From Peptococcaceae bacterium UBA5356 (GTDB taxonomy: Bacteria > Bacillota > Peptococcia > DRI-13 > DTU073), in contig DHPU01000003.1 in the NCBI GenBank assembly GCA_002407935.1, positions 1 to 47,481 of the forward strand: a stretch of DNA of 47,481 nucleotides, in the 5' to 3' direction. Below the pieces are notes generated by a model. It saw only the letters and a program-made list of their open reading frames with translations. It did no database searches and was not told the DNA's origin. Made by a program: the position numbers and the translations under genes. Below are positions 24,680 to 32,922 of this stretch, piece by piece; the first letter of the stretch is position 1; each line of letters starts with the position of its first letter.

Positions 24680-26329
24680 TTACTCAACATAAGTACCTTT
24701 GAAATCAAACCCTGTTCCCAAGGGAGAAACCGCTAAACCTTTTAGTCCTTCTCGTGCCGCATAAACTTTCGTATATTGATAAAGCGGCAAAACTGGCAAC
24801 TCCTCCATTAATAAATCCTCGGCTTGATGAAAAGCCTTTAGACGCAACTCCTCCTGCTCCTGTGAAAGTGCTTCCTTCATAAACTCATCATAGGCGGAAT
24901 TAACCCACCCTGAATCATTATTCCCGCTCCCCGTTATATACGGCTTTAAATAAACGGAGGGATCCGCATAATCTGCCGACCAGCCTAATAAGGCTAAATC
25001 ATATGTTCTCTCACTCATCCTCTTCAGCAGTTCCGGCCACGGCAAGGGGCTTACGTTCACCGTAATTCCCAATTGTTTCTGCCACTCTTCCCGAATCTTT
25101 TCCGCAAAATACCGATGTCCTTCATTCTCACTAATCAGCAGCTCTAATTCCGGAAAATCTACTCCCTCAGGATAGCCGGCTTCTGCTAACAATTGCCGAG
25201 CTTTTTTGCAATCCCCGTCAGAAACTATTTTTCCACCTTTTTGGCGGAAATCTGTTCCCGGTGCACTATCCGATATTCCTTCAGGAATAATTCCCCATAC
25301 AGGCTTCTGTCCGCCCTGGAGATGTTTTTTAATTAATTCCTCACGATTAAGACTATAGGATAAGGCCTGCCGTACCCTCTGATCATGCAATGGCTTTTGA
25401 GTGACATTAAATTGATAAAAATAACAGGCTAACAGCGGACTGCTTTTTAGCTGACCCTTTTGTAAACCTTGCCTCACAAAGGAAAAAGGAATAGCCGAAG
25501 TTAAATCCAGCCTCTTTTCCTGAAACATTTTCCACGTATCCTCAACCTTCCCGGGCAAAACCCAATTCATACTCTCCAGCTTGATCTGCTCGGCACCCCA
25601 ATACTGCTTGTTTTTAACCAGCTCATACCGTTCTCCCGCTTCTTCCCTCCCCAGCTGAAAAGGGCCGTTCCCCACTAAACCAGATACGCTAAAAAACGCA
25701 TTATTACTCGCTAAAAAGGCCTGCGGAGGAAGCGGATAAAAAACAGGATGAACTAATTTCTGCAAAAAAGCCGGCTCCTTTTTCTGCAACTCAATCACTA
25801 AGGTTTGTTCATTCTCTGCTCTAATGCCCACCTTTTCCTGTCCAAACTTTTTACCGGAATAATTATTGTCCAAAGACCGATGATAACCTTCGGCATTTTT
25901 GATGTCATAAAGAAGATACGCATAAGGAGAATTATACTGAGGGTCTAAATTTCTCTTTAGTGCCGCTGCAAAATCAAAAGCAGTTACCTTCTCTCCATTC
26001 GACCAATGTGCTTCCCGAATCGTAAAAACATATTTCTTACCCTCATCAGTAATCTGCCAATCTTCAGCCAGAGCCTTTTCCAAGGTTCCATCAGGGTTCA
26101 AGCGTACCAGCCCCTCAAAAAGACTCGTAATTAATTGAAAATCAGCTTCATTCCGTAAATTTCCCGGATCCGGAGAAGACGGTACAGCAGGAAGCAGATA
26201 ATTAAGGTGTTGCTTTACCGGTTCCTTAGGCACAGATTCCTTACCACACCCTCCTCCCAACATCCCGGCCACTAAAATCATCCCCAACAAAATGCCTAAA
26301 TACCTATCCCCACTAATCCTCCATCGCAC
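24680..26329 (-). CDS. Peptide-type ABC solute-binding lipoprotein (DppA/OppA family)
   Basis: A 549-residue extracytoplasmic binding protein of SBP_bac_5. The lipobox LGGGC places the lipidated Cys near residue 28, after a short basic signal peptide. The fold is recognised from LLPAVPSSPDPGNL, LVRLNPDGTLEKALAEDWQI, KYVFTIREAHWSNGEKVTAFDFA, KPLHDQRVRQALSYSLNREEL and VNVSPLPWPELLKRM. Ligands in this family range from peptides to nickel and sugars. It starts 7 bp after pyrE with GAGG upstream of a GTG, so it is read from the pyrimidine transcript. No permease or ATPase gene for it is in the window. Its role beside nucleotide genes is unexplained. Confidence 0.85.
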   Translation of the reverse strand: MRWRISGDRYLGILLGMILVAGMLGGGCGKESVPKEPVKQHLNYLLPAVPSSPDPGNLRNEADFQLITSLFEGLVRLNPDGTLEKALAEDWQITDEGKKYVFTIREAHWSNGEKVTAFDFAAALKRNLDPQYNSPYAYLLYDIKNAEGYHRSLDNNYSGKKFGQEKVGIRAENEQTLVIELQKKEPAFLQKLVHPVFYPLPPQAFLASNNAFFSVSGLVGNGPFQLGREEAGERYELVKNKQYWGAEQIKLESMNWVLPGKVEDTWKMFQEKRLDLTSAIPFSFVRQGLQKGQLKSSPLLACYFYQFNVTQKPLHDQRVRQALSYSLNREELIKKHLQGGQKPVWGIIPEGISDSAPGTDFRQKGGKIVSDGDCKKARQLLAEAGYPEGVDFPELELLISENEGHRYFAEKIREEWQKQLGITVNVSPLPWPELLKRMSERTYDLALLGWSADYADPSVYLKPYITGSGNNDSGWVNSAYDEFMKEALSQEQEELRLKAFHQAEDLLMEELPVLPLYQYTKVYAAREGLKGLAVSPLGTGFDFKGTYVE

Positions 26330-26336
26330 TTCGCCT

Positions 26337-26930
26337 CTACCCCCTTATTTTCCGCGACCCCGGTTTAACTAAAGGCAGCCCTTCTTTACACAACGGACAT
26401 TCCTCCGCCGAATATGACACTACCTCCATCTGCAACGCACTGTAAAGAGAATAACCCAAGTCTACTTTACCGCCACTTCTATCCACCAAGGAAGCAACCC
26501 CCACAACTTCCCCGCCTCGTTCTTCGACTACTTTAATCGTTTCTTTCACCGAACCACCAGTCGTAATGACATCTTCGACAACTAAAACCTTCGCCCCTTT
26601 TTCAATGCTAAAACCGCGCCGGAGGGTCATGACCTTGTCTTCTCGCTCTGCAAAAAGAGCTATCGTTCCTAATTGTCGCGCCATTTCATAGGCCAAAGTG
26701 ATTCCCCCTATCGCCGGGCCAATAACCACTTCAATACCCTGAATATCTATTTTTTTAATTAATTGCTTACACAACTTTTCCGCAACCGCAGGATATTGCA
26801 AAATAAGGGCACATTGCAAATAACGATTACTATGCCGTCCTGAAGTCAACAGAAAATGCCCCTCTTTTAAAGCCTGATATTTTGTAAAAAGCGTCAGTAT
26901 TTCTTCTCTACTTAATTCTTCTTGGCTCAT
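26337..26930 (-). CDS. pyrE: Orotate phosphoribosyltransferase
   Basis: A 197-residue enzyme transferring phosphoribose from PRPP to orotate, giving OMP. The PRPP loop VLVVEDVITTGGSVKETI is clear near residue 115, and LLTSGRHSNRYLQCALI near residue 30 forms the substrate end. The C-terminus SAEECPLCKEGLPLVKPGS has the Cys pair typical of the longer clostridial PyrE proteins. It follows pyrF by about 97 bp, a gap that contains a long hairpin and a ribosome site (AGGAG). It ends 7 bp before the solute-binding-protein gene. Confidence 0.93.
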   Translation of the reverse strand: MSQEELSREEILTLFTKYQALKEGHFLLTSGRHSNRYLQCALILQYPAVAEKLCKQLIKKIDIQGIEVVIGPAIGGITLAYEMARQLGTIALFAEREDKVMTLRRGFSIEKGAKVLVVEDVITTGGSVKETIKVVEERGGEVVGVASLVDRSGGKVDLGYSLYSALQMEVVSYSAEECPLCKEGLPLVKPGSRKIRG

Positions 26931-26975
26931 TTTATCACAAAAACTCCTTTTTTCATGAAGAATTTTACTTCAACG

Positions 26976-27033
26976 TTTTAACCAAGGTTCTGCCCGAAGA
27001 TTTGAAAACCCGAAGGTCGTCCTTTGGTTAAAA
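26976..27033 (-). repeat. Intercistronic long hairpin between pyrF and pyrE
   Basis: TTTTAACCAAGG (26976-26987) pairs with CCTTTGGTTAAAA (27021-27033) with one bulged base. Inside lie two CTTCGGG copies on the minus strand that can pair imperfectly with CCCGAAG segments. The pyrF stop codon is in the outer stem. There is no terminator T-tract, so an mRNA-processing or stabilising role is more likely than termination. Confidence 0.7.
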
Positions 27034-27756
27034 TGCTTCCTTTATTTCTTGCAGCACCCTGAAGGCCGCCTCACGTGGATCAAAGGCAGTCGTAATGGGA
27101 CGTCCTACTACCAGATAATCTGCCCCCAGCCGTATAGCATCTCCAGGAGTGGTAATCCGCTTTTGATCGTTTACTTCCGCCCAAGCCGGCCGTACACCGG
27201 GACAAATAATTTTAAAACCGGGCCGACAGTTCTCTCTAATCAAGCTTATTTCATGCGGGGAAGCCACTACCCCATCCATCCTTGTTTCTTCGGCTAAGCG
27301 AGCAAAATTAACTACCGACTTTTCAATTCCTTGTAAACCTATTTCCTGAAGACTAGGTTCATCAAGGCTAGTTAAGACCGTTACCGCAATAACCAACGGT
27401 ACAGCTACGCCCAATTCCTGTGCTTTTGCCCGAGCCGCCTGCACGCCCTGCTCCATCATCCTCCTGCCTCCGGCGGCATGAAGATTTAAAATGGTGACAC
27501 CCTGTTCCACAGCCTGACAGCAGGCTCTTGCCACCGTATTGGGAATGTCGTGAAATTTCAAGTCAAGGAAGACCTTTTTCCCTAATTTTCGTAACTCAGC
27601 TACCGCTTCTCCCTTACTCGCCAAATATAATTCCAGTCCGACTTTAAAATACTGCACTTCCGGTAACATTTCCACTAGCTTTTTAGCCTCAGCCCAACCG
27701 GCATAATCCAGCGCTACAATCAGGCTTTCTTCAGGTCTTTTTTTATTTTCCCCCAT
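27028..27756 (-). CDS. pyrF: Orotidine 5'-phosphate decarboxylase
   Basis: A 242-residue decarboxylase making UMP from OMP. The catalytic Lys-Asp cluster is in KKVFLDLKFHDIPNTV near residue 65. IVALDY opens the barrel, GVVASPHEISL and IICPGVRP line the phosphate end, and ADYLVVGRPIT gives the last loop. It overlaps pyrD by 14 bp, which indicates translational coupling. The stop codon lies within a hairpin that fills the gap before pyrE. Confidence 0.93.
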   Translation of the reverse strand: MGENKKRPEESLIVALDYAGWAEAKKLVEMLPEVQYFKVGLELYLASKGEAVAELRKLGKKVFLDLKFHDIPNTVARACCQAVEQGVTILNLHAAGGRRMMEQGVQAARAKAQELGVAVPLVIAVTVLTSLDEPSLQEIGLQGIEKSVVNFARLAEETRMDGVVASPHEISLIRENCRPGFKIICPGVRPAWAEVNDQKRITTPGDAIRLGADYLVVGRPITTAFDPREAAFRVLQEIKEAF

Positions 27757-28678
27757 TCCAAGCCACCCCTCTCAATTCACTAATTTTTTTCACTTCGTTC
27801 GCCCGACAATACTCGGCCAGTCCGGCAATAACCTCTACACAACAACGGGGATTCACAAACTGTCCTGTCCCCACCGCTATTGCTGTTGCCCCGGCCATAA
27901 TGAATTCCAAAGCATCAGCAGCAGTCACAATCCCACCCAAACCAATAAGCGGAATCTTTACTCGCTGTGCTACCTGCCAGACCATCCTCACTGCTACCGG
28001 CTTCACTGCCGGGCCCGACAAACCACCCGTCACATTGGCCAGGATCGGCTGCCGTTTCTTGATATCAATCGCCATTCCTAGCAAGGTGTTAATCAACGAA
28101 AGAGCATCTGCCCCAGCTTCCTCCACCGCTAAAGCCATTTCCACAATATCCGTCACATTAGGAGAAAGCTTAACAATGACCGGCAAATCAGTGTTGGCTT
28201 TAACCACCCTAACAACCTTAGCAGCCGTTGCCGGATGACTGCCAAAAGCTATTCCTCCTTCTTTAACATTTGGACAGGAAATGTTTACCTCTATGCCTTT
28301 AACTACAGAGCAAGTACTTAACCTTGCCGCTAATTCTCCATATTCCTCCAACGTATTGCCGGAAATATTCACGATAACCGGCACATTATAGCTAGCTAGA
28401 GGAGGTAAATATTCCGCCAAGACCGTCTCTACGCCGGGATTCTCCAACCCAATCGCGTTTAACAAGCCTGCCGCTGTCTCCACCAAACGAGGAGTAGGAT
28501 TCCCTTTTCTAGGCTGTAAAGTAACCCCTTTGACTACTAAAGCCCCCAAAGCCGCAGGCGAGAAAAAATCCTCATACGCTTCTCCAAAGCCACAAGTCCC
28601 CGAAGCGGTCATTACCGGGTTTTTCAGCTTAAGACCGGCAAGATTTACCGATAAATCAACCTGCTCAATTTTCTCCAT
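27743..28678 (-). CDS. pyrD: Dihydroorotate dehydrogenase B, catalytic subunit
   Basis: A 311-residue FMN-dependent dehydrogenase of class 1B, which oxidises dihydroorotate and passes electrons to PyrK. VNLAGLKLKNPVMTASGTCG opens the barrel, and VIVNISGNTLEEYGELA follows. The catalytic Cys is in GIEVNISCPNVKEGG near residue 130, and IGLGGIVTAADALEFIMAGA binds FMN phosphate. It overlaps pyrK and pyrF by 14 bp each, matching the stable PyrK-PyrD heterotetramer. GGAGG precedes ATG by nine bases. Confidence 0.94.
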   Translation of the reverse strand: MEKIEQVDLSVNLAGLKLKNPVMTASGTCGFGEAYEDFFSPAALGALVVKGVTLQPRKGNPTPRLVETAAGLLNAIGLENPGVETVLAEYLPPLASYNVPVIVNISGNTLEEYGELAARLSTCSVVKGIEVNISCPNVKEGGIAFGSHPATAAKVVRVVKANTDLPVIVKLSPNVTDIVEMALAVEEAGADALSLINTLLGMAIDIKKRQPILANVTGGLSGPAVKPVAVRMVWQVAQRVKIPLIGLGGIVTAADALEFIMAGATAIAVGTGQFVNPRCCVEVIAGLAEYCRANEVKKISELRGVAWNGGK

Positions 28679-29468
28679 CCCACTGCACCTCCTCTGCCCA
28701 AAAGACCGGCCCGTCTTGGCAAACCTTTAACCGTTTTTCCTCATCCGCACCAGCCTTCTCGCAGATACAGCCCAAACAGGCCCCTACTCCACAAGCCATC
28801 ACCGACTCTAAAGAAACTTGCAGGGGAATCTCCTTACTGCGCGCCAGCTGCGCCACTGCTGCCAACATGGGGCGAGGACCACAAGCATACAGTTGGTCAG
28901 GTGTTTCCTGCTGTAACCATTGCTCCACCAGCTCCGTTACCAGCCCGCGGTGACCCGCACTACCATCCTCCGTTGCTAAGAAATAAGGAAAATCAGAAGT
29001 AACAGCAAGCTGTGGCATCATCACTTTGCTGCGCCCACCCCAAAAGCCCTGCACCTCATTGTTCTTGGCTAGCTCCTGGCCTAAAAAGATTAAAGGCGCA
29101 ATCCCCAGACCACCACCAATTAAACCAACTCTTTTTCCGCAAAGTTCTGTCTCAAAGCCATGTCCTAAAGGACCCATCACATCCAGAAAAGTTCCCTCTT
29201 TGACCCTACTTAACAGCTTTGTTCCTTTCCCCACCACCTGATAACAGAACGAGACCAAGCCTTCTTTTCGCTCTACCTGATAAATGCTGAAGGGGCGCCT
29301 TAACAGCGGGTCAAGCCCACTGCTGCAACGTAAATGAACAAACTGGCCCGGCTTAGCCTCAGTTGCTATTTCTCGACAAGCAATTGTCAAAGTATAAATG
29401 TTTGTTCCCGTCTGTCTCTGACTTACTACCAGCGCATCAGGTACATGATACTTCACCCTTTTCCACAC
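28665..29468 (-). CDS. pyrK: Dihydroorotate dehydrogenase B, electron-transfer subunit
   Basis: A 267-residue iron-sulfur flavoprotein that accepts electrons from PyrD and reduces NAD. The FAD region reads LLRRPFSIYQVERKEG near residue 55, the NAD-binding region has VGLIGGGLGIAPLIFL, and the 2Fe-2S cluster ligands lie in MACGVGACLGCICEK with the last Cys in LKVCQDGPVF. The GTG start has GGAGAGG upstream. An internal promoter-like sequence at 29546-29574 and a hairpin at 29608-29680 precede it, so pyrK-D-F-E may be partly independent of pyrB-carB. Its stop overlaps pyrD by 14 bp. Confidence 0.93.
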   Translation of the reverse strand: MWKRVKYHVPDALVVSQRQTGTNIYTLTIACREIATEAKPGQFVHLRCSSGLDPLLRRPFSIYQVERKEGLVSFCYQVVGKGTKLLSRVKEGTFLDVMGPLGHGFETELCGKRVGLIGGGLGIAPLIFLGQELAKNNEVQGFWGGRSKVMMPQLAVTSDFPYFLATEDGSAGHRGLVTELVEQWLQQETPDQLYACGPRPMLAAVAQLARSKEIPLQVSLESVMACGVGACLGCICEKAGADEEKRLKVCQDGPVFWAEEVQWDGEN

Positions 29469-29545
29469 CCCCCTCTCCTTAAAATTCGATTCCTTAGCCT
29501 GTTGTATTAGCCAAGAACTACCTTTAATTCAATATTGCTAATATC

Positions 29546-29574
29546 ATTTTACCATAATTTGAGTGTTCTAACAA
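29546..29574 (-). promoter_or_regulatory. Putative internal promoter ahead of pyrK
   Basis: On the minus strand, TTGTTA and TAAAAT are separated by 17 bp. Transcription would begin near 29540, about 70 bp ahead of pyrK. It lies just downstream of the intergenic hairpin, consistent with a second transcription unit for pyrK-pyrD-pyrF-pyrE. Confidence 0.5.
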
Positions 29575-29607
29575 TGATCTATGACAAAATCTGACAACTG
29601 TGTTTTT

Positions 29608-29680
29608 AAAAAGCCGCGACAATCCATCTCCCACCTACACTCTCACTTTTGTAGCTTAGAGATGGAGGATTTTTTGTCGC
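29608..29680 (-). terminator. Hairpin between carB and pyrK, possible internal terminator
   Basis: On the minus strand, GCGACAA and TTGTCGC form the outer arms, TCCATCTC and GAGATGGA the middle arms with one unpaired side, and CTAC/GTAG the inner arms. The 3' side continues GGCTTTTT. It can reduce transcription from the pyrB-carB part into pyrK. The arms are unusually long for a simple terminator, so it may also be a processing site. Confidence 0.6.
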
Positions 29681-29712
29681 ACGATGTTAAAGCGAATACT
29701 TTTACATTGAAA

Positions 29713-32700
29713 TTAGGCCTTTAAATAATCCTGTAAAGCTTTTACGGTTAAAGGCTTCTCCTGGCTCATCATCTTAATGACACTTAAAAGCCCTCCTGCC
29801 GTATCCAACGAAGTAAGGCAAGGGATGTTAAACTCCACTGCAGCACGCCGCATTTGGAAACCATCACGTAAAGGCTGTTTCCCCTTCGTTAAGCTATTAA
29901 TTACAAAACCCAAATTTCCGCTGCGAATCAAATCTTCGACATGGGGACTGCCCTGATTAAGCTTGGCTACCTCGCTCACAGGCACATTGTTTTTCCTTAA
30001 AAAGGCTGCTGTTCCCGGTGTAGCCCAGATTAGAAAACCTAATTCGGAAAAAGCACGAAGTAACGGCAGCGCTTCGGCTTTATCTTTATCCGCAATCGTG
30101 GCTAGAATTTCCCCACTCTGCGGAATCTGATAACCTCCCCCTGAAAAAGCCTTATACAAAGCCATGGAAAAATCGTCAGCCAACCCCATCACTTCACCGG
30201 TGGACTTCATTTCCGGCCCTAACGAGGGTTCTACATTAGTTAATTTATTAAAGGAAAACACGGGCATTTTAATTGCCGTCAACGCTCTTTCCGGCCAACA
30301 TCCCCCCGCATAACCCATGTCCTGCAATGTTTCACCCAGCATAACCCGAGTAGCCAGCTTTACCAAAGGTATCCTCGTGACTTTGCTGAGGAAAGGCACA
30401 GTACGGCTCGCTCTCGGATTAACCTCTATCACATAAACCTGACCATTCTTAATCACAAACTGAATATTGAGTAACCCTTTAACCTGTAACTTTAAAGCAA
30501 TTCTTTCCGTATAATCAATCAATAAAGACTTTAACTCCGCTTCTAACGTCTGTGTCGGATAAATGGCGATACTGTCTCCCGAATGTACTCCGGCTCTCTC
30601 CAAATGCTCCATAATTCCCGGAATAAGCACTCTTTCTCCATCACAAACAGCGTCAACTTCCACCTCTTTACCCAGCAGATAACGATCTACTAAAACAGGA
30701 TGTTCCGGAGAAACACGAACCGCCTCAGCCAAATAATTTTCCAGATCCTTTTCCGAATAGACTATTTCCATAGCCCTTCCTCCCAAAACGTAAGACGGTC
30801 TTACCAACACTGGAAAACCAAGGGTCTCCGCAATTCTTTTCGCCTCATTTTGGCTGCGAGCCATACTCCCCTTGGGTCTGGGAATACCTATCTCTTCCAG
30901 CACGGCATCAAATCTTTCCCGATCTTCGGCTCGATCAATATCCTCCACACTTGTGCCTAGGATACGCACGCCCCTTTCCGCCAGCGGCTTAGCCAAATTA
31001 ATAGCCGTTTGCCCACCGAACTGCACTACCACGCCAAGGGGCTTTTCCGCTTCAATAACATCAAGAACATTTTCCAAAGTAAGAGGTTCAAAATAAAGCC
31101 GATTGGAAGTATCAGGATCCGTACTGACGGTTTCGGGATTATTATTAATAACAATCGACTCCATCCCCTTCTCCTTAATCGCCCAAGAAGAATGCACGGA
31201 GCAGTAATCAAATTCAATTCCTTGTCCTATCCGGATCGGTCCCGACCCTAACACAACTACTTTGGGGCTAGAGGAGGGACAAAACTCATCTTCTTCCCCA
31301 TAGCTGGAATAATAATAAGGGGTAGCTGCTTCCGTTTCTCCTGCACAAGTATCAACCATCCGATAGCCGGGTAAAATTCCCAGCTCCTTTCTTTCTCGCC
31401 GAATTTCTTCTTCAGTAACACCTTTAAAACGGGCTAGTTCAAAATCACTTAAACCACTCTTTTTTGCCCATAACCAGTCTTTCCGTTCCCATTCTTTTTT
31501 CTGAGCAAGCAGTATTTCCAACTTCACTAAATTAGCGATACTATCCAAAAAGAATAAATCTATCCCCGTAATCTGATGAATCTGTTCAATGGAGAAACCG
31601 CGCCGGATACATTCCGCTACCGCAAAGAGTCTCTCATCATCAGCCGCTTTCAATTTATCAAATAGCTTCAGCCAAGCAAATTTTTGAAACTCTGGTACAA
31701 CCAAGCTGACAAAATCCATTTCCAAAGAATGAATCGCCTTCAGTAAGGCCGCCGAAAAAGTTCTTCCCAAAGCCATAACCTCGCCGGTAGCCTTCATCTG
31801 CGAACCCAATGTACGTCTTGCCGTATTAAATTTATCAAAAGGCCAGCGAGGTACCTTGACCACAACATAATCTACCGCCGGTTCAAAGCAGGCTGAAGTT
31901 GTCCCCGTCACCCCATTGGGGATTTCCTCCAAGGTATATCCCAAGGCAATTTTCGTGGTCACCTTGGCAATAGGGTAACCCGTCGCCTTAGAAGCCAACG
32001 CACTAGAACGACTTACCCGTGGATTAACCTCAATCACATAATATTGGTCACTATCAGGATCCAACGCATACTGAATATTACAACCACCCTCAATCCCTAA
32101 AGCCCTAATTATTTTCAAAGCCCCACTCCGTAGCATCTGAAAATCCTGATCAGAAAGGGTCTGCGTAGGAGCAACGACAATACTGTCCCCCGTATGAATA
32201 CCTACCGGATCAAGATTTTCCATGGAACAAATCGTAATACAATTATCATGGGCATCTCGCATAACCTCAAACTCAATTTCTTTCCAACCGGCAACACTTC
32301 TTTCAATTAACAGCTGCTGATTCATACTGTATTTTAAGCCACGTTCCGCAATATCCTTTAACTGCGCCGCATCTTCCGCCACACCGCCTCCCGTTCCCCC
32401 TAACGTATACCCGGGACGCACAATCACCGGATAACCAATTTTTGCGGCAAAAGCCAAAGATTCTTCAACACTCTCCACAATATCACTTTCCGGTACAGGC
32501 TCCCCAATTCTTTTCATCGTTTCTTTAAAGATTTCTCTGTCTTCGGCTTTTTCAATTGCTTCCACAGAAGTACCCAGCAATCTAACACCTTCGCGCTCCA
32601 GTACCCCGTTTTTAGCCAAAATCATGGCCATGTTAAGTCCAACCTGCCCCCCTAACGTCGCTAGCAGTCCCTGGGGTTTTTCCTTTTTAATAATCGCTTC

Positions 32701-32922
32701 GACAACCTCCGGAGTCAAAGGCTCCAAATAAACTCGCGCTGCCATATGCGCATCCGTCATAATCGTGGCAGGATTAGAGTTAACTAACACAACTTCTATT
32801 CCCTCTTCCTTCAAAGCCTGACAAGCCTGTGTCCCTGCATAATCAAACTCCGCTGCCTGTCCAATCACAATAGGACCGGAACCAATTACTAATACTTTTT
32901 GCAATCCAGGTGTTTTAGGCAT
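29713..32922 (-). CDS. carB: Carbamoyl-phosphate synthase, large subunit
   Basis: A 1069-residue synthetase making carbamoyl phosphate from bicarbonate, two ATP and ammonia. Two homologous ATP-grasp halves are present: the first begins VLVIGSGPIVIGQAAEFDYA and the second VVVLGSGPIRIGQGIEFDYC near residue 560. Each carries the YVIEVNPR(V/A)SR metal-binding motif. VIVRPGYTLGGTGGG and VLVRPSYVLGGRAM are the phosphate-lid segments. The last ~130 residues (KAEALPLLRAFSELGFLIWA) are the regulatory MGS-like domain that binds UMP or ornithine in homologues. Length and motifs are normal. It overlaps carA by 8 bp. Its partner CarA lacks the glutaminase residues, so ammonia must reach the site another way. 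Confidence 0.95.
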   Translation of the reverse strand: MPKTPGLQKVLVIGSGPIVIGQAAEFDYAGTQACQALKEEGIEVVLVNSNPATIMTDAHMAARVYLEPLTPEVVEAIIKKEKPQGLLATLGGQVGLNMAMILAKNGVLEREGVRLLGTSVEAIEKAEDREIFKETMKRIGEPVPESDIVESVEESLAFAAKIGYPVIVRPGYTLGGTGGGVAEDAAQLKDIAERGLKYSMNQQLLIERSVAGWKEIEFEVMRDAHDNCITICSMENLDPVGIHTGDSIVVAPTQTLSDQDFQMLRSGALKIIRALGIEGGCNIQYALDPDSDQYYVIEVNPRVSRSSALASKATGYPIAKVTTKIALGYTLEEIPNGVTGTTSACFEPAVDYVVVKVPRWPFDKFNTARRTLGSQMKATGEVMALGRTFSAALLKAIHSLEMDFVSLVVPEFQKFAWLKLFDKLKAADDERLFAVAECIRRGFSIEQIHQITGIDLFFLDSIANLVKLEILLAQKKEWERKDWLWAKKSGLSDFELARFKGVTEEEIRRERKELGILPGYRMVDTCAGETEAATPYYYSSYGEEDEFCPSSSPKVVVLGSGPIRIGQGIEFDYCSVHSSWAIKEKGMESIVINNNPETVSTDPDTSNRLYFEPLTLENVLDVIEAEKPLGVVVQFGGQTAINLAKPLAERGVRILGTSVEDIDRAEDRERFDAVLEEIGIPRPKGSMARSQNEAKRIAETLGFPVLVRPSYVLGGRAMEIVYSEKDLENYLAEAVRVSPEHPVLVDRYLLGKEVEVDAVCDGERVLIPGIMEHLERAGVHSGDSIAIYPTQTLEAELKSLLIDYTERIALKLQVKGLLNIQFVIKNGQVYVIEVNPRASRTVPFLSKVTRIPLVKLATRVMLGETLQDMGYAGGCWPERALTAIKMPVFSFNKLTNVEPSLGPEMKSTGEVMGLADDFSMALYKAFSGGGYQIPQSGEILATIADKDKAEALPLLRAFSELGFLIWATPGTAAFLRKNNVPVSEVAKLNQGSPHVEDLIRSGNLGFVINSLTKGKQPLRDGFQMRRAAVEFNIPCLTSLDTAGGLLSVIKMMSQEKPLTVKALQDYLKA

